From positions 59,069,800 to 59,133,799 of the forward strand of contig OX381714.1 of assembly GCA_947462335.1 (NCBI GenBank): DNA of 64,000 nucleotides, written 5' to 3'. A model generated the notes under the pieces. The model worked only from the letters and a program-made list of their open reading frames with translations, did not search any database and was not told the DNA's origin. Both the position numbers and the translations under genes were made by a program. Positions 46,570-58,752 of the stretch are shown in pieces; position 1 is the stretch's first letter, and each line of letters begins with the position of its first letter. The stretch comes from Harmothoe impar (Eukaryota; Annelida; Polychaeta; Phyllodocida; Polynoidae).

Positions 46570-46890
46570 GTGATATCTGTGTCGCAACAAGGTCAAATCC
46601 AAGGTCGAAGGTCACGATTTGATGTAAAAATGAGATTGAAATGAGCAAACACATGTTAAAACAAATACAAACATACTAAAAGTGAATCTTATCCATCTTA
46701 GGCATGTGACTCACATCTGTCTTAGTCATATACTGTTACTGATGTGGTACCAGTAAAAGCGATTGCAAATAAAATAGAATGAACTATTTGCTTTATAGCT
46801 ATTACCCTGCTTAAATTGCAGTCTTATTTTTATACCCACTTGTGACCTGTGACCTTGTATTTGACCTTGTTGCGACACAGATATGTTTTA
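46570..46890. mobile_element. Inverted-repeat element with AAGGTCA motifs
   Basis: The arms 46,570-46,614 and 46,845-46,887 mirror each other (ATCTGTGTCGCAACAAGGTC outward, then AAGGTC repeats). About 230 bp of AT-rich sequence separates them. It is non-coding; outer limits are approximate. Confidence 0.5.
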
Positions 46891-47162
46891 CAAGCCAACT
46901 AGTCTCGGTAAGTGCACACATATCCAATTTGCTGATAATCTGTTAATGTCCAAATAGAAAAACTTTAGAGTGGATGAGTAATAACCATCATTAGTAGTAG
47001 CTGTATTAGATGGAATGTAGTCTTCTATATTAATGGAGGAGACCTTCATTCCAATCTCAACCTATAAAACATCATGACCGGATTCTAAGGGGACAAACGT
47101 TTTGTAATGCAATTTAAGGTTTCATATGTGAAAGTTCCTCTTTTTTAAAATGAGCCTAGGCG

Positions 47163-47205
47163 AAGCCTAGCATGAAGCTCACAAAGTGAGCTTCATGCTA
47201 GGCTT
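47163..47205. repeat. Perfect 20-bp hairpin with 3-nt loop
   Basis: Arms AAGCCTAGCATGAAGCTCAC (47,163-47,182) and its exact mirror (47,186-47,205) are separated by AAA. The loop is too short for a usual miRNA precursor; a palindromic transposon remnant is more likely. Confidence 0.8.
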
Positions 47206-47689
47206 GGCCCAGCACTTTATGCAGTGGCCGGAATTCATGGAGGATTTGCAGCATTCAAGTGACAAGTTTGATGGCTGATTTCCAAGAAGTTTATGAAAAT
47301 TAATATTCAAAAAAATGGCAGATAATCTGCGATTATGAAGATCTTTCACTCACATAAAGATGGATTGAAAGATAAATATATCTGTCACCATCATTGATGA
47401 CAGATTTCTGCACAATGCTGTAAAACCTTTCAGAGGGGACAAAATGGCTGACATTATGGGTAATTCACATTCTCCTAACACATTAAAATACAGCGGTATC
47501 CTGTCAATGTAACCCGACTAAACCTCTTCAAGGAGAGTGCAGTGACGTCACAGCCTTAGCAACATCACTACGTCACCACCCAACGTCACCTGGCAATGTG
47601 ACCACATCACCTAGGCCTATCAGTGACGTCACTTCCTGCTCCATGTTGTTTTCATTTGGTCGGAGTTGTTTGATGTTAGAGTAAAGCTA

Positions 47690-47935
47690 AGTTTACCATG
47701 AAGGTGAAGCTAACTTTGCTGTGAAAGTGAAGCTAACTTTGCTGTGAAAGTGAAGCTAACTTTGCCATGAAAGTGAAGCTCAGTTGCCGTGAAAGTGAAG
47801 CTAATCTAAGCTAAGCTTGCCGTGAAAGTGGAGCTTAGTTTGCCGTGAAAGTGAGGCTTTAATACTTTGCCGTGAAAGTGAAGCTCAGTTTGCCGTGAAA
47901 GTGAAGCTCAGTTGGTAGTCAGAATGGGTCATAGT
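47690..47935 (+). repeat. 23-bp tandem repeat (GAAAGTGAAGCT)
   Basis: Units such as GAAGCTAACTTTGCTGTGAAA recur about ten times with variation. TGACGTCA occurs upstream at about 47,543 and 47,624. No ORF runs through the array. Confidence 0.75.
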
Positions 47936-49831
47936 TTGGTAGGGCCAAGGGGAAGGGCGGGGGAGGCGCACTTTTTTCAAGGATCATATCCAATCTTAAT
48001 TAAGCAAAGTGATCAGTCTACAGAGGAGGGCTTCATCAATCTGTGTTAAAGCCTCTCCTATATATATATCAGTTCATGGCATATACTACATCAAGTAATT
48101 GGAAATGGTGATGTCATGTTCCAACACAGTTCTATATTGCAAAAGTTTATTCAGATCTCATTTGCTTCACCAAAGCCATTGTCTGCGGATTTATGCATTT
48201 CTTGTACTTATCATTCTGAGGAATACTTGATCAAAATTGTTTCAAAACAATGGTGTGAATAAATTTGATGATACTTAAAACCAAGGTCACTGTTCCTGAA
48301 TAATTGAAAGACAATGGTAATGAAAGAAAGATTTGCAGGTGCCAAATAAATGCATAATGATAGTGACTATTATTATTTTTTTAGCAGCTTCAGTCCCATT
48401 TAAATGCCCATTAAGGAGTACTTCTTTTTATGTGATTCATATTTTGTCTTCTTTTCAGTGCCTCCTTAAAGATAGGTGGGCAACAGCTTCTGAAAAAACA
48501 GAAAGCTAAGCTGAAAGTCACAGTTTCTGAGGCTCTTGATAATACCGGCTGTCTGTCTAATTTTGTATGGACATATATATATACAAAAAAAAAACTCTAA
48601 ATTCATTAAAAGCTATGTGGCAAAAGCCCCTTTGAAGTAGCTTGCCCAGCTCATATAGGAGAAGTATACATTTTCATGCTGACCTCTTGAGAGCTTTATC
48701 TCCAAATGAGCAACCCTTGTGACCAGTTGAAGCACTCTAACTTTAGTGAGTGAAGTAGATGAGAAGGCAGAATGTTGGCGGCAGGTGCAAATGGGATATC
48801 GCTAAACTAACATTGAGTAAATGCCTGATACTCTTGAGTGCCCTACATCAAATATGATCTTAATGTTGTGGCAGCTGCTTGTGTACACCATCAAATGACT
48901 AGAGGTATTGAAATACTGCTCATGAAGTTAAATATGCATATGTTGAAGGGCTTGGCTTACCTATAATGGATACATCTAAGGGAGCAGCATCAGGGGATGG
49001 GCATTTAGGCCTCCCTGCAGAGCTCTCATCTCACCTACTTTAGTCTACTGATAATAACCTCCATGTCATAAAGTGACATTATCATTATAGAGCCATTTTA
49101 AGGTATCAACTCCAAAATCTTATGTATAGATATATATATTTCTTTTTCTATGGAAACTTGTTATGGCAAAGATTACAGAATCAATTTTGATATTATCAAT
49201 TTTATCAATATATTCTTGGGATAACTTGTAAAGTATATATATATATATTCGAAATGTTCATGGATGTAACCACTCATGCAGAAAATATGCTCCAGGATTG
49301 TCTTCAGGTCTAATGGAATAAGCTGCCTATTGTGTTATCTCAAGTACACCTTGGCAATATGCATTTTATTTTTTGGTCCCTACTGGGCGAGTTTCTTGAA
49401 AACTGTATTGGTCACTTCCAAGTCCCTCTAGAATATATCACAGTTGTAAAATAAATAACAATAAAGAAAGCTCTTTCTCTGTAGCCATGGAGTTCAAAAT
49501 ATATGTATTTATTTTTCTTTAAAACAAAACCTGACGAAAGGAAGGTATGAAAAAAGGAGAAAAGTTGCCACTGCTGTAGCACAGGACCACTCTGCATGCA
49601 TACTACAGTGTGTGTATAGTAAAGGTCTGGGGCTGCCCACTGCCCCACGTTGTGTCCTGACTCTAATATCACACACTTCCTGCTACTCCCGATGTCCAAG
49701 TAGCCGGCAACTCCTGTATTATTGGTCCCTGGGGGAGGAGTGTTGTGGCTGATATATCAGCTAACGGGCCACCCTGGTGTTCTGTTAGGACTGGACTGCT
49801 CTGCAGACATTGTGAAGTAAACCATTATCTA
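47936..49831. other. Non-coding stretch
   Basis: AT-rich, with short TATA microsatellites (about 48,576, 49,128 and 49,238). Nothing coding was recognised. Confidence 0.45.
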
Positions 49832-50206
49832 CACAGAGAGAAGAAGTAGAATCACTGTAACACCCAAATGGGAGTCCAGACTCGATCACTGAGGTAACTC
49901 TCCCCAGGACTCTAAAGTGACTCCATAATATTAGGGAGTCTAACTCTGATGACACTGCTCATGTTGAGAGTCAAAGAGCCCTGACTCTATTTCAAAGGAG
50001 AGTCAGCCAGATTTGACTCTATAGATCATTGGAGTCAAACAGCAATGACTCCACTTGAAATGGAGTCAAATTTGTTTGACTCTCGAGATGAATGGTGTTA
50101 ACACAGTTGGACTCCCTAATAGCAGGGAGTCACTTTAGACTCCTGGGGAGAGTAACCTCAGTGATCTAGTCCAGACTCTTATTTGGGAATCACAGTGATT
50201 CTACCT
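49832..50206. mobile_element. CACAGAGA-ended MITE, copy 2
   Basis: The left end CACAGAGAGAAGAAGTAGAA runs into ATCACTGTAACACCCAAATG. The right arm mirrors it through GAATCACAGTGATTCTACC, with a diverged tip. The interior is packed with GGAGTCA and TGACTCC words in both directions. It is non-coding. Confidence 0.75.
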
Positions 50207-50960
50207 TTTATTTTCCATAATACCCTGCCCATACATACTGTAGCATTATATCATAATATTATCTATGTGGCCCAATATTACATGGCTCTATATATATAAC
50301 AGTGCATTTATGTTAAGTGCTTCATGATAAATACAATTATTTGTTCATTGGAATAGATAGCCCAAAATTTATGAAAGAAAATAACAAACACACTGCTAAT
50401 GATCTTTGAATTATTTGGTTTATTTTTATTTGGTTTATTTAATGGTATTTCTGCATCATAGCATATCCTTGATGTTTCTTTGACCAATGAGAATACTGCA
50501 GCTAAACAAAACATTGGTTAATAGAAGATAAGACATCCTCTTCCCCCGAGCCTCCTTCCAGATCCTAAACACATGTAAATATATAAAACAATTGTTAATA
50601 AGGTAGATTGCTACCTATAATTGAAAGTTCTTCATCAGACGATAAGATTCTTATCAACATTCTTTTACCCATGGGTAGCTTTAATCGCTTTACAGCCGAT
50701 AATGGAAAGTAAATGAAGGGCCGGCATTGCTACATATAAAATTAGTCTTTTGAAGAAAAAACATATTTTCTATTTTCGGAAAGAAAATGGGAAACGGTCA
50801 AATTTTCATGTATTATTTGTAAAACGTAATGAACCAGGTCCCACATCAATACAGGCCTGATCATGAGGACCCAAAGTTAGGCCTATGTTCTTTATTGGAA
50901 AAAATAAGACTATGGTCCCAAAATATATCCTTCTATGGTAAAACGTGAAATATTTTGACT
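50207..50960. other. Non-coding stretch
   Basis: AT-rich; no gene or clear repeat beyond a short TTTATTTGGTTTATTT run. Confidence 0.4.
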
Positions 50961-50969
50961 TTATCATGC

Positions 50970-51075
50970 CAGACCGGTCGGAGACGGCACACAGTCAGAG
51001 ACAGCACCTGGTCAGAGACGGCACCCGGTCAGAGACAAAAACATGGGCCTAAGTTCGTGAGACACAGCCATATAT
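50970..51075. repeat. Third relative of the 17-bp repeat MITE
   Basis: GGTCAGAGACGGCACCC-type units (about four) are followed by AGTTCGTGAGACACAGCCATAT. This matches the right end of the 58.8-kb element (ACTCATGAGACACAGCCATAT). The left arm is not evident. Confidence 0.5.
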
Positions 51076-51089
51076 ATATCACCATAAAT

Positions 51090-51310
51090 TTAGACCCCTT
51101 TTACAGAGACAACTCCCGCCAAAACGGCCCCCTTTTAGCGGGATAACCTCCCCAAAATGTGTAGAAATCAGACCCCTTTTAGTGGGACACCACCCTAAAT
51201 TAGCCAAAATCCACTCCATTTTGGCGGGATACTTTTAATTGGCCAAAATTAGACTCCTTTTAGCGGGATACCCCAATAAATTGACCCCCTTTTAGTGGGA
51301 TAGCCCTTTA
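51090..51310. repeat. Tandem repeat with CCCCTTTTAGCGGGATA
   Basis: About five degenerate units of roughly 45 bp, each with (C)CCTTTTAG(C/T)GGGA and AAAAT(T)AG words. Confidence 0.65.
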
Positions 51311-51825
51311 TTAGTAGAAGGGCATGGACACATCGTTTTCTCAGCAAATATCTGAAATATCAATGGTTATAAATATGAGAACGAAACGCATTTTTCCAGT
51401 GTAAATAATTTCACATATATGTTTGTAATAAGAAAACTGGAGTACATGTAGCCTACATTGGCTAAGGATACACATGTGATACATGCAGTTCCATAGTATA
51501 TAGTAAATTAGGACTAGTCTTTCTTATTACTACATGTGTATAGCTATTATGTAACTAGAGATGCACAAATAGTTGTTTATTTGGAAATCATACTTACATA
51601 TGCTTGGGGGCTGCTGGTGTGTGGTCAGACAACATGTGAGGTAGGACTGTCAGTACTGAGAGGTGGAGCAGGAGTGATCAGGTCCCAGCCCCAAATGCTG
51701 TGACCCCTAGTGCAAGTTTGGGAGAAATCATTCTGTATCAGGAGGGGGGGGGGGGGGTATTGTCGAATTGCAACACCCTTGTTGCATAAATAATCTTCTA
51801 CAATTATATTTAACACTTAAGATGC

Positions 51826-51860
51826 CTGATGAAGGCCAATTAGCCTGAAACATTGTGACC
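51826..51860 (+). ncRNA. Hammerhead-like ribozyme motif (candidate)
   Basis: CTGATGA is followed by AGGC-CAATTA-GCCT, a perfect 4-bp stem II with a 6-nt loop, then GAAAC. The core and stem II match the hammerhead consensus. Stem I, stem III and the cleavage site remain undefined. The sequence resembles the minus-strand motif at 9,018-9,055. Confidence 0.4.
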
Positions 51861-52119
51861 TTGTAAATAATAATGGTAATAAAAGCCAATGAAAATAAAG
51901 GTTATATCGTTCTAGTTGTGTCTTTTATATAATTATTACATTCAACATTGTTCAAACAGGTCATATTCTTGCTCCTATTCTGCTCACACAAAGACTCTGA
52001 ATCTACCAAATTCATAATAGCAACTGTTTAATGAAGCTTTCAACCCAAACCATATATTATATCCTTGCATCAATGACAACCGTTTCTGCTTATTACCCCC
52101 CCCCCCCCCCACCAATAAA

Positions 52120-52215
52120 CCTAGTAGAATGAGTGTTCCTGTAGCCAGGTCTAAGCAATGACCAGGAGAATAGGACGCCCTGAACCACAGGCTTAAACTG
52201 ATCAGCCTGGTTATA
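52120..52215 (-). repeat. SINE-like repeat, fragment
   Basis: The reverse complement shares CAGGCTGATCAGTTTAAGCC and CTACTCCCA(G/A)TATAA with 53,360-53,500, so the two are copies in opposite orientation. Confidence 0.5.
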
Positions 52216-52240
52216 CTGGGAGTAGATGGCTGTATATAAA

Positions 52241-52476
52241 ACAAGGTATGACACATCTAGACACCCATCATCTTCATACCCTAGATGGCCCTACTGAACC
52301 ATGTATTTGGCTATAGACAGGTGGCACCATCTGAAGTCTAAAGATGATGGTGGACTAAACGGTATACATATTACATGTACTGGCTAAATGGCGCTACCCT
52401 GTATGGCCAAACCCATAGTACAGTAGGGCCATCTAGGGTATGAAGATGATGGGCGTCTAGCTGTGTCATACCTTGT
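52241..52476. mobile_element. MITE with 54-bp inverted repeats
   Basis: ACAAGGTATGACACATCTAG...CTAGATGGCCCTACTG on the left, near-exact mirror on the right. It is 236 bp with about 120 bp of unique interior. Confidence 0.75.
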
Positions 52477-52596
52477 GGTATATACAGTTATCAGGTATGG
52501 TCCACTGCAGCATTAGGGCACACACAGTCTCAACATATACCATAGCGATATACCATGACGCTCTGACACCCCCCCCCAACCACGGCTTACTATATA

Positions 52597-53030
52597 CAGT
52601 GAAATCTCGTTATAAGGAGGACGGTTATAAGGAGCAGACGGTTATAAGGAGCACATTTGCTTTGCCAAATCCTTTTCTATACTTTTCTATAGTAAAAAAA
52701 CACTATTAGAACGAGCATTTCTTGCCAAAAATCGTTTATAAGGAGCAAATATTTTCAAGATTCAGTAAAATTCATCCCGTCCTATACAGGTGGATGAGGG
52801 CCCAGGACTTCCCTTTGATGTCTGAGTCCCCCTGCCGCATACCTACCCCCACACCCCGCCTTATACAGGTGGATGAGGGCCCAGGACTTCCCTTTGATGT
52901 CTGAGTCCCCTTTGCTGTATACCTAGCCCCACAGAGAATTAATTATGACCAAAATCGGTTACAAGGAAGGTTGGTTATAACGAGCAAATTTACCTTGCCA
53001 AAAGGTGCTCCTTATAACGAGATTTTACTG
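52597..53030. mobile_element. Pogo/Tigger-like MITE, TA target site
   Basis: Ends CAGTGAAATCTCGTTATAAG and CTTATAACGAGATTTTACTG are flanked by TA on both sides (52,595-52,596 and 53,031-53,032). This fits Tc1/mariner-superfamily insertion. Inside is a tandem duplication of about 77 bp (ACAGGTGGATGAGGGCCCAG, near 52,787 and 52,866). It is non-coding, 434 bp. Confidence 0.75.
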
Positions 53031-53032
53031 TA

Positions 53033-54300
53033 CATACAGTTGCTTAGTGTGAAAGCTGGAAGGGGGAGGGCCTGGACACTTATACACGCACCTTGTACAT
53101 GTACTTACAAGGGAAAGGCGGAGGGAGTGGGGGGTATAGTAACAAGTTTAACTCCTTTTTTCTCCTTAATACAACACAGCATCAATCCGGTGCATCCACA
53201 GGCCTTTAGAGGGGATATTTATCTATTACCTTATGACATCAGTTTATTCCACTAATTTGAAAAAAAGATCACAAATTTGTTTTAATTTAAGATGTATATA
53301 CATTGGCTCATGCATCTCAGTATAACACTACAGAGTGACAACATGTCTGTGAGTGTATACTAAATAGCACTACGGTTCTGGGTCAAGCCCCGGCGAGGGA
53401 GCCTTGGTTAGCTGTCACCTGGTTATCCACTCCCAATATAATCAGGCTGATCAGTTTAAGCCTGTGCCCTGAACTGAAAAGTCCGTCCTCATTGCCGGGG
53501 ACGGTTTGCCCCCCCCTCCCCCACATCCACCTATGGACCCCCTCCCCTCCCTGCCACTAGCCACCACCAGGTCTCCCTGCCTAAAGTGAAGGGGGTGACA
53601 TAGCTATTGCCGGTGCTATTCCACAGGGTGGATATCCAAACCTACGTGAGGGTCAACAATTAGAATATTTAACATCTCAGAGTGGACCCCAAAAGATGTA
53701 AGGTCCAAGGTCAATCTGCTCAAAAAAAGAGAGTTTACTCGTTTTTTTTGGTTTCAAAACATGTGGGTATATCAATTTGATATTTAGCTTTGAATTGTAT
53801 GTGTTTGTAAATACCATATATTATATTAATTACCAGGTAAGTTAAAAGTAGCCATGTACCAGGAGGGGGGTATTGCCGGGACCTGGTAGCCCTGGGTGCG
53901 CGGCTGACCTATATATCCCTTCTATGTAATTGTGATTGCTATTATTAGCACATTATGCATACTATATTTTGTGAATGGGAAACGACTTGTGAATGGGGTG
54001 GTCAATCGATAAACATGGGTGGGGCAGGGGCATCTTTGTAATGGATATAGGCCTGCTTTATTCTAATGGGGTAATTAAGTTCAAATCCGCCCCCTTCATC
54101 ATGAGTAATGGAAAATCCCATTACTTCACCCTGCGTATATGTCATCTAAACTCTAAAGGACAGAGGGAATTTCGGCAATCTAATCAATTAATAGAATATG
54201 CCCCAACCCCCCCATCTAGTAATAAGTGACCTGCCCATTGGATTTAACACGGCATACTCTGCCTTGCCATGGTCAACAGCAAATAGGGTTGTCCCACTCA
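53033..54300. other. Non-coding stretch with a SINE-like repeat
   Basis: 53,360-53,500 resembles a tRNA-derived SINE: GGTTCTGGGTCAAGCCCC is B-box-like, then TATAATCAGGCTGATCAG. No coding exon seen. Confidence 0.4.
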
Positions 54301-54339
54301 TTGACTGGGGTGAATCCCGCAATTCAGAGTGTGTACTTT

Positions 54340-54720
54340 TATATTCTGACTCTTAATGAAGTGTCAAGGTGAGGGGTATTACACATAGAGCATGTGTAGA
54401 GCGTCAACAGAGAGTCAAAACAGTTTTGGGAGTTAATAGGGAGCCGGATACATATGACTCTCTATGGAGTAGTGACTCCCCTATGTGGAGTCATCCAGGT
54501 CATGACTCCCGTTCTATTGGAGTCAATGCCAGTTTATTCCATAGTACCCAGGTAGGGAGTCAACTAGCTATGACCCCCTTAGAACAGGAGTCATTATGGA
54601 GTTATTATAGAGTCCTGATAATATTAGGGAGTCACTTTAGAGTCCCGGGGAGTGTTACCTCAGTGATCGAGTCTGGACTCCCATTTGGGTGTTACAGTGA
54701 TTCTACTTCTTCTCTCTGTG
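54340..54720. mobile_element. CACAGAGA-ended MITE, copy 3
   Basis: The right end GATTCTACTTCTTCTCTCTG-TG and GGGAGTCACTTTAGAGTCCC match copy 2. The interior again carries alternating GGAGTCA/TGACTCC words. The left end is unclear and probably lost. Confidence 0.65.
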
Positions 54721-56820
54721 TATGCCTACAATAATGGATTTCTTTTGTATATTTAAATTCTTTTGCAAAACCTGTTATACCATGCAGTATCTGCCACACT
54801 CTGCTGCTGGCATGCCATGTTTGGGAATGTAATACCTTACCAAAATAAGAGAGCATAAATCTTTGATGCACTTTGTCCTTTTGTCATTGAGATGAATTAA
54901 TGCAGCACCAGAAACTAACTGAATTTTACTTTTATCATTTCAAATCATTGGGTGCATATATTTGTTTAGGCTTGGAATCACGCACCAATACAGCACTGGC
55001 AAGTTAATCACCAGAACTAAATTAGCACATGTTGAGCCACCATGCATTCATACCATCCTTGATCACTTATTAGGAAATTCCCTGCTGTACACACTGTGCC
55101 CTACCAATAGACAAATAGGACTAGGACAGTTTTTCACTTGTGGAAGGGGTCCAAGATGGACAACAGATGCAGCATGGGAAGTGCCACATACTGGCAGCCA
55201 CCCAGCAGCCAACTGGCACCATGGGTGCTCCAACACTCGCTGAGTACCATCTCCCGTCCTCGTTGTTAGAGGTCCATACTGCCTCTGTGTTGCACCGTTC
55301 TCAAAGAAGTATGCTTAAATGTAGGGCAGTGCTTCAAAAGTCCATTCAGAATATTGGGCCTTTTTATGTGGTCAATGGTGTAGCCCTGAGGGGTAGTAGC
55401 TAAACCTATTTTTCTCATTTTGACACACTTCTTGTGCAATGACATGGATAACAATTGCAACTTTTGGACTGAGTGCTAGGTTCATGAAGATGCCTGGAGC
55501 ATGAAACCAACTACATGTATATACATGCTATTTTCTATCACATACATTTAGTCAGTACTATCTGCAATTATATTTTTCTATCTGAATGAAACCGCTATTC
55601 ATGTTCTGTTGACTGTACTTGGACCAACCCTATTGGTGGGAAATGCCACAATCTGTCCCCACAAATCAGCAAGAAAGAAGCCACTAAAAGAAGCGATTCT
55701 AAAAGGATTCATGATTATAAACCCTTAACCACCTGCAAAGCACTTCTAGTGCTTACAAGTCGTCCACCATTCTGCCCCATGCCTACCACTCCCACCGACC
55801 CATATGCATATACCCATCACTTCCCTGTGCTATCTCAACTACCAACTACCCAAATGCACATCACATCCCTGTAAAATCCCCTTTTCCCCTTCAGGGTCTG
55901 GGTCCTTGCAGTGTATTGCTGCGAAAAACCTTGTATACAATAGCATTTCAAATAAAGATGGTCTGCTATATATATATCCAATGATCTATGGGAAAGTGCC
56001 ATGTTTTGCTGTGTCATGCAGGAAGTGCCTAGACTCAGTCAGGGGAAACTCAGTTTCCCGCTTCTTGAGACTAGACTTGTGGACCTTGCTAATTAACAGG
56101 GCATGCACTTGCTGCTATAGCTTTCCAAAAGGCTGAGGCAGTCCAGTCTACCTTTTATAATCAACAAATTGGCCATGAGGCTAAAGGAGTAAACAACATT
56201 TTATAATGTTATTATAACGTTATATATCATTTCTATACAACTCCTTACCATGGCATAACGTTATACACAGTTTCAAAATGTTGTTCCGATGTAAAATTTA
56301 AAAAAATTATCTGGGAATTGTACCTTACTTCGAAGCCTGCTGTGTGAAGGACTAACTTCCTAACATTTCAGTGTCCACCTCTACCAGATGTCACGTCCAA
56401 GCTGTCTTAGTGCTGTCTCACCAACCTGTGCTGCTTGTGGTATCCGTCACTCTGCCTCCAAGCTGTGTTTACTGAGGACCCTGGGTTGTTGTAATTGGTC
56501 ACAGACTAGGCTGGACCAGTGTGTAGTCACTGGTGTGTATGGCCGTGCTGCTGGTGTGTAGGTATGTATATTGGGTTATGCAGCCAACATGTAGCAGATT
56601 CTGTAAATATATATTCATCTATTGGTCCCGTTATGTCTTGCTATATGAGCTGGTTACTTCAACAGCTTTTGCATAGAAATATCATCTGAATGTGGATGAC
56701 TGTGGGATGAGAATGACTGATTACTGGTTGTGTAGGAGTAAGTGAAACATGATGCATTTCTTTCAGGGTGTATAGAGGGAAGTGAGGCGGTTAAGTGACA
56801 GGATGAGCAGTGAGCAGTAA
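54721..56820. other. Non-coding stretch
   Basis: No exon accepted. A Cys-rich open stretch at 56,370-56,565 follows a CATTTCAG acceptor-like site, but nothing in it is recognised. Confidence 0.4.
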
Positions 56821-56822
56821 GT

Positions 56823-57006
56823 TACCGTACCGTCGCAATTTAGCGCCGGGGCGCTCTTCAATTTGGAGGGCCAATTAAACCCAAGATAGGCCCTTATTCG
56901 AGATCCTATTATAGTGCTTAAGGAATATTTCAAAACCCCTGTACCCCGGCGCTTATACAAGACCGGCGCTCTTTCGAAACCGGCGCTTTATCGCGACGGT
57001 ACGGTA
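56823..57006. mobile_element. Small MITE with GCGCCGG motifs
   Basis: Ends TACCGTACCGTCGC and the mirror GCGACGGTACGGTA. Subterminal GCGCCGG repeats lie in both arms. 184 bp, non-coding. Confidence 0.75.
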
Positions 57007-58750
57007 GGCAATATTTGAGCTCTCCGGAGAGCAGCTATATTTAGGTCTGTATTGATTCTTCTCTCAGAAATGTTGACACACCAGAAGTAATCAGTGTCAA
57101 TGTTTACATGTTTCTGTCCTCAGATGCTTCCCTAAGGAGATACCTTCTGATAGGTAGAACTAATGTGCTTCTGTAAAATAGGTCCTCGGTTCTTATCCAT
57201 CCTGGCTAAGAATAAATAATTAAGCCATATTTATGTGGTTGAGGTGTGATTTTCAAATCATTTTGAGATAATCAAGGCCATAGGGATCTGATCAGAAGTA
57301 ATAGATAGTTTCTGTCCCACCTTTAGGAAGGAGCCATGTCTGCAAGGCGTACACTGATGAGGAAACTAAGTTAAAGCTGTCAGCCAATCAAAGGTGATCA
57401 AGAGTGATAGCCCAATGACAAACTGAATCCTTCATGGGCCTTAATGTTGACCAAGATGGATTGATCCGCTCATGGCACCTTTCATTATCATTATGTCACG
57501 CTATAATCCTATATCACAGCAATTGATGCTTGTGGAAAGACATTTTAGGGTATTATACTTATTTCCATTAAAGCTCTTGTATGTTTGAATATTCTAGACA
57601 CGGTTATAAAAGTGTTCCTTCTTTTTGGGGAAGTGTAATGAGGAATGGTGAATCTGCGCAATAGAGGAAACATGGAGGTGTCGTTGCATGGGGTTTCCCT
57701 CTATGCATTCTTCAAATATGTACATTTGTCTCAAGGTTTTATCAAAGGCTCAAGATAAAACTAATTACAGTGATGTGTTTGAGATGAAATGAAGTGTCAA
57801 AACCATTATTGGCTTTATTTCAGGTACTTTTAGCCTTTCCTGACAAAAATCAAGAAAAGAATGGACAGGACAGTCCAGGGCTGTGGCAAGCAGTTTCCAA
57901 GTAGGGGGTACTGAGGGGTATTTTGACCATTTTTTACCCCTTTTCACTTGACCTTTTTAATTTGACCTTTTATGGGGCTGGTCAAAAGTGGGGGGGACAT
58001 GGCTGGCATTATCTGTTAAAGGTTGTGACAGGTATTCTGCAGGCAGGACTAGCCAATGTCTACTAGCAGCAAGTCTGGGTGTAGTCTGGGGGACCCTGGA
58101 GGCTGGTCCTGTTTAGTTTATAACAAGGGCCCCCTGCTGGGGTATACAGAGTCTACATTGGTATTCATTGGGCCTGGTGCTGAGCTGAATTGGCCACTTG
58201 AGCTGAGGACTGACTGGGCTCACCCCTACTGCATTACAGGCACTGCTACTCTCACACTACCTTTGGCGTAGGGGTGTAATTGTGCTGACAGGTCCAGGCC
58301 ACTCTTTCATTGGTTTAGCCAAAGCTGAACATGAGGATAATACTTTATAAGGATTTTAGCCACTCAAGGTATTTTCAAATTTAAATTCAACTCATTATAA
58401 CATCCTGGGGCCTGATTTAGTCTAGCTTGCATTGTCATCTACCATTTATAACCCTTATTACAGAAGCCACCCAATGTCCCTTTCACAATTGTTCCAAATG
58501 TTCTGGGTAAGATGAAGGAGCCCTACATCTCAATTACACAATCATAATGTATGTAATGACAGCCCGCCAGCATAGTCCCCCATTTTAGTATATTTGCCAC
58601 ATTCAACTCAATAGTACTGACATGAATTGACAGAGGTACCTTTCCCAATGGCCTTGCATCAATGCCTTTAATCAAAAGCTAGTGCAAAAATTGCATTATG
58701 TGCTCACCAAAATTCAATAAATTGACATCGACCAAATTTGATGCTTGAAA
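57007..58750. other. Non-coding stretch
   Basis: No gene or strong repeat recognised on either strand. Confidence 0.4.
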
Positions 58751-58752
58751 TG

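Noticed and set aside
53360..53480. Possible tRNA gene (GGTTCTGGGTCAAGCCCC)
   Set aside because: Only a B-box-like word is present and no cloverleaf can be drawn. A second copy nearby indicates a SINE-like repeat.
56370..56565. Cys-rich open frame after an acceptor-like CATTTCAG
   Set aside because: It ends at a stop beside a donor-like site, resembles no known family, and has no partner exon.
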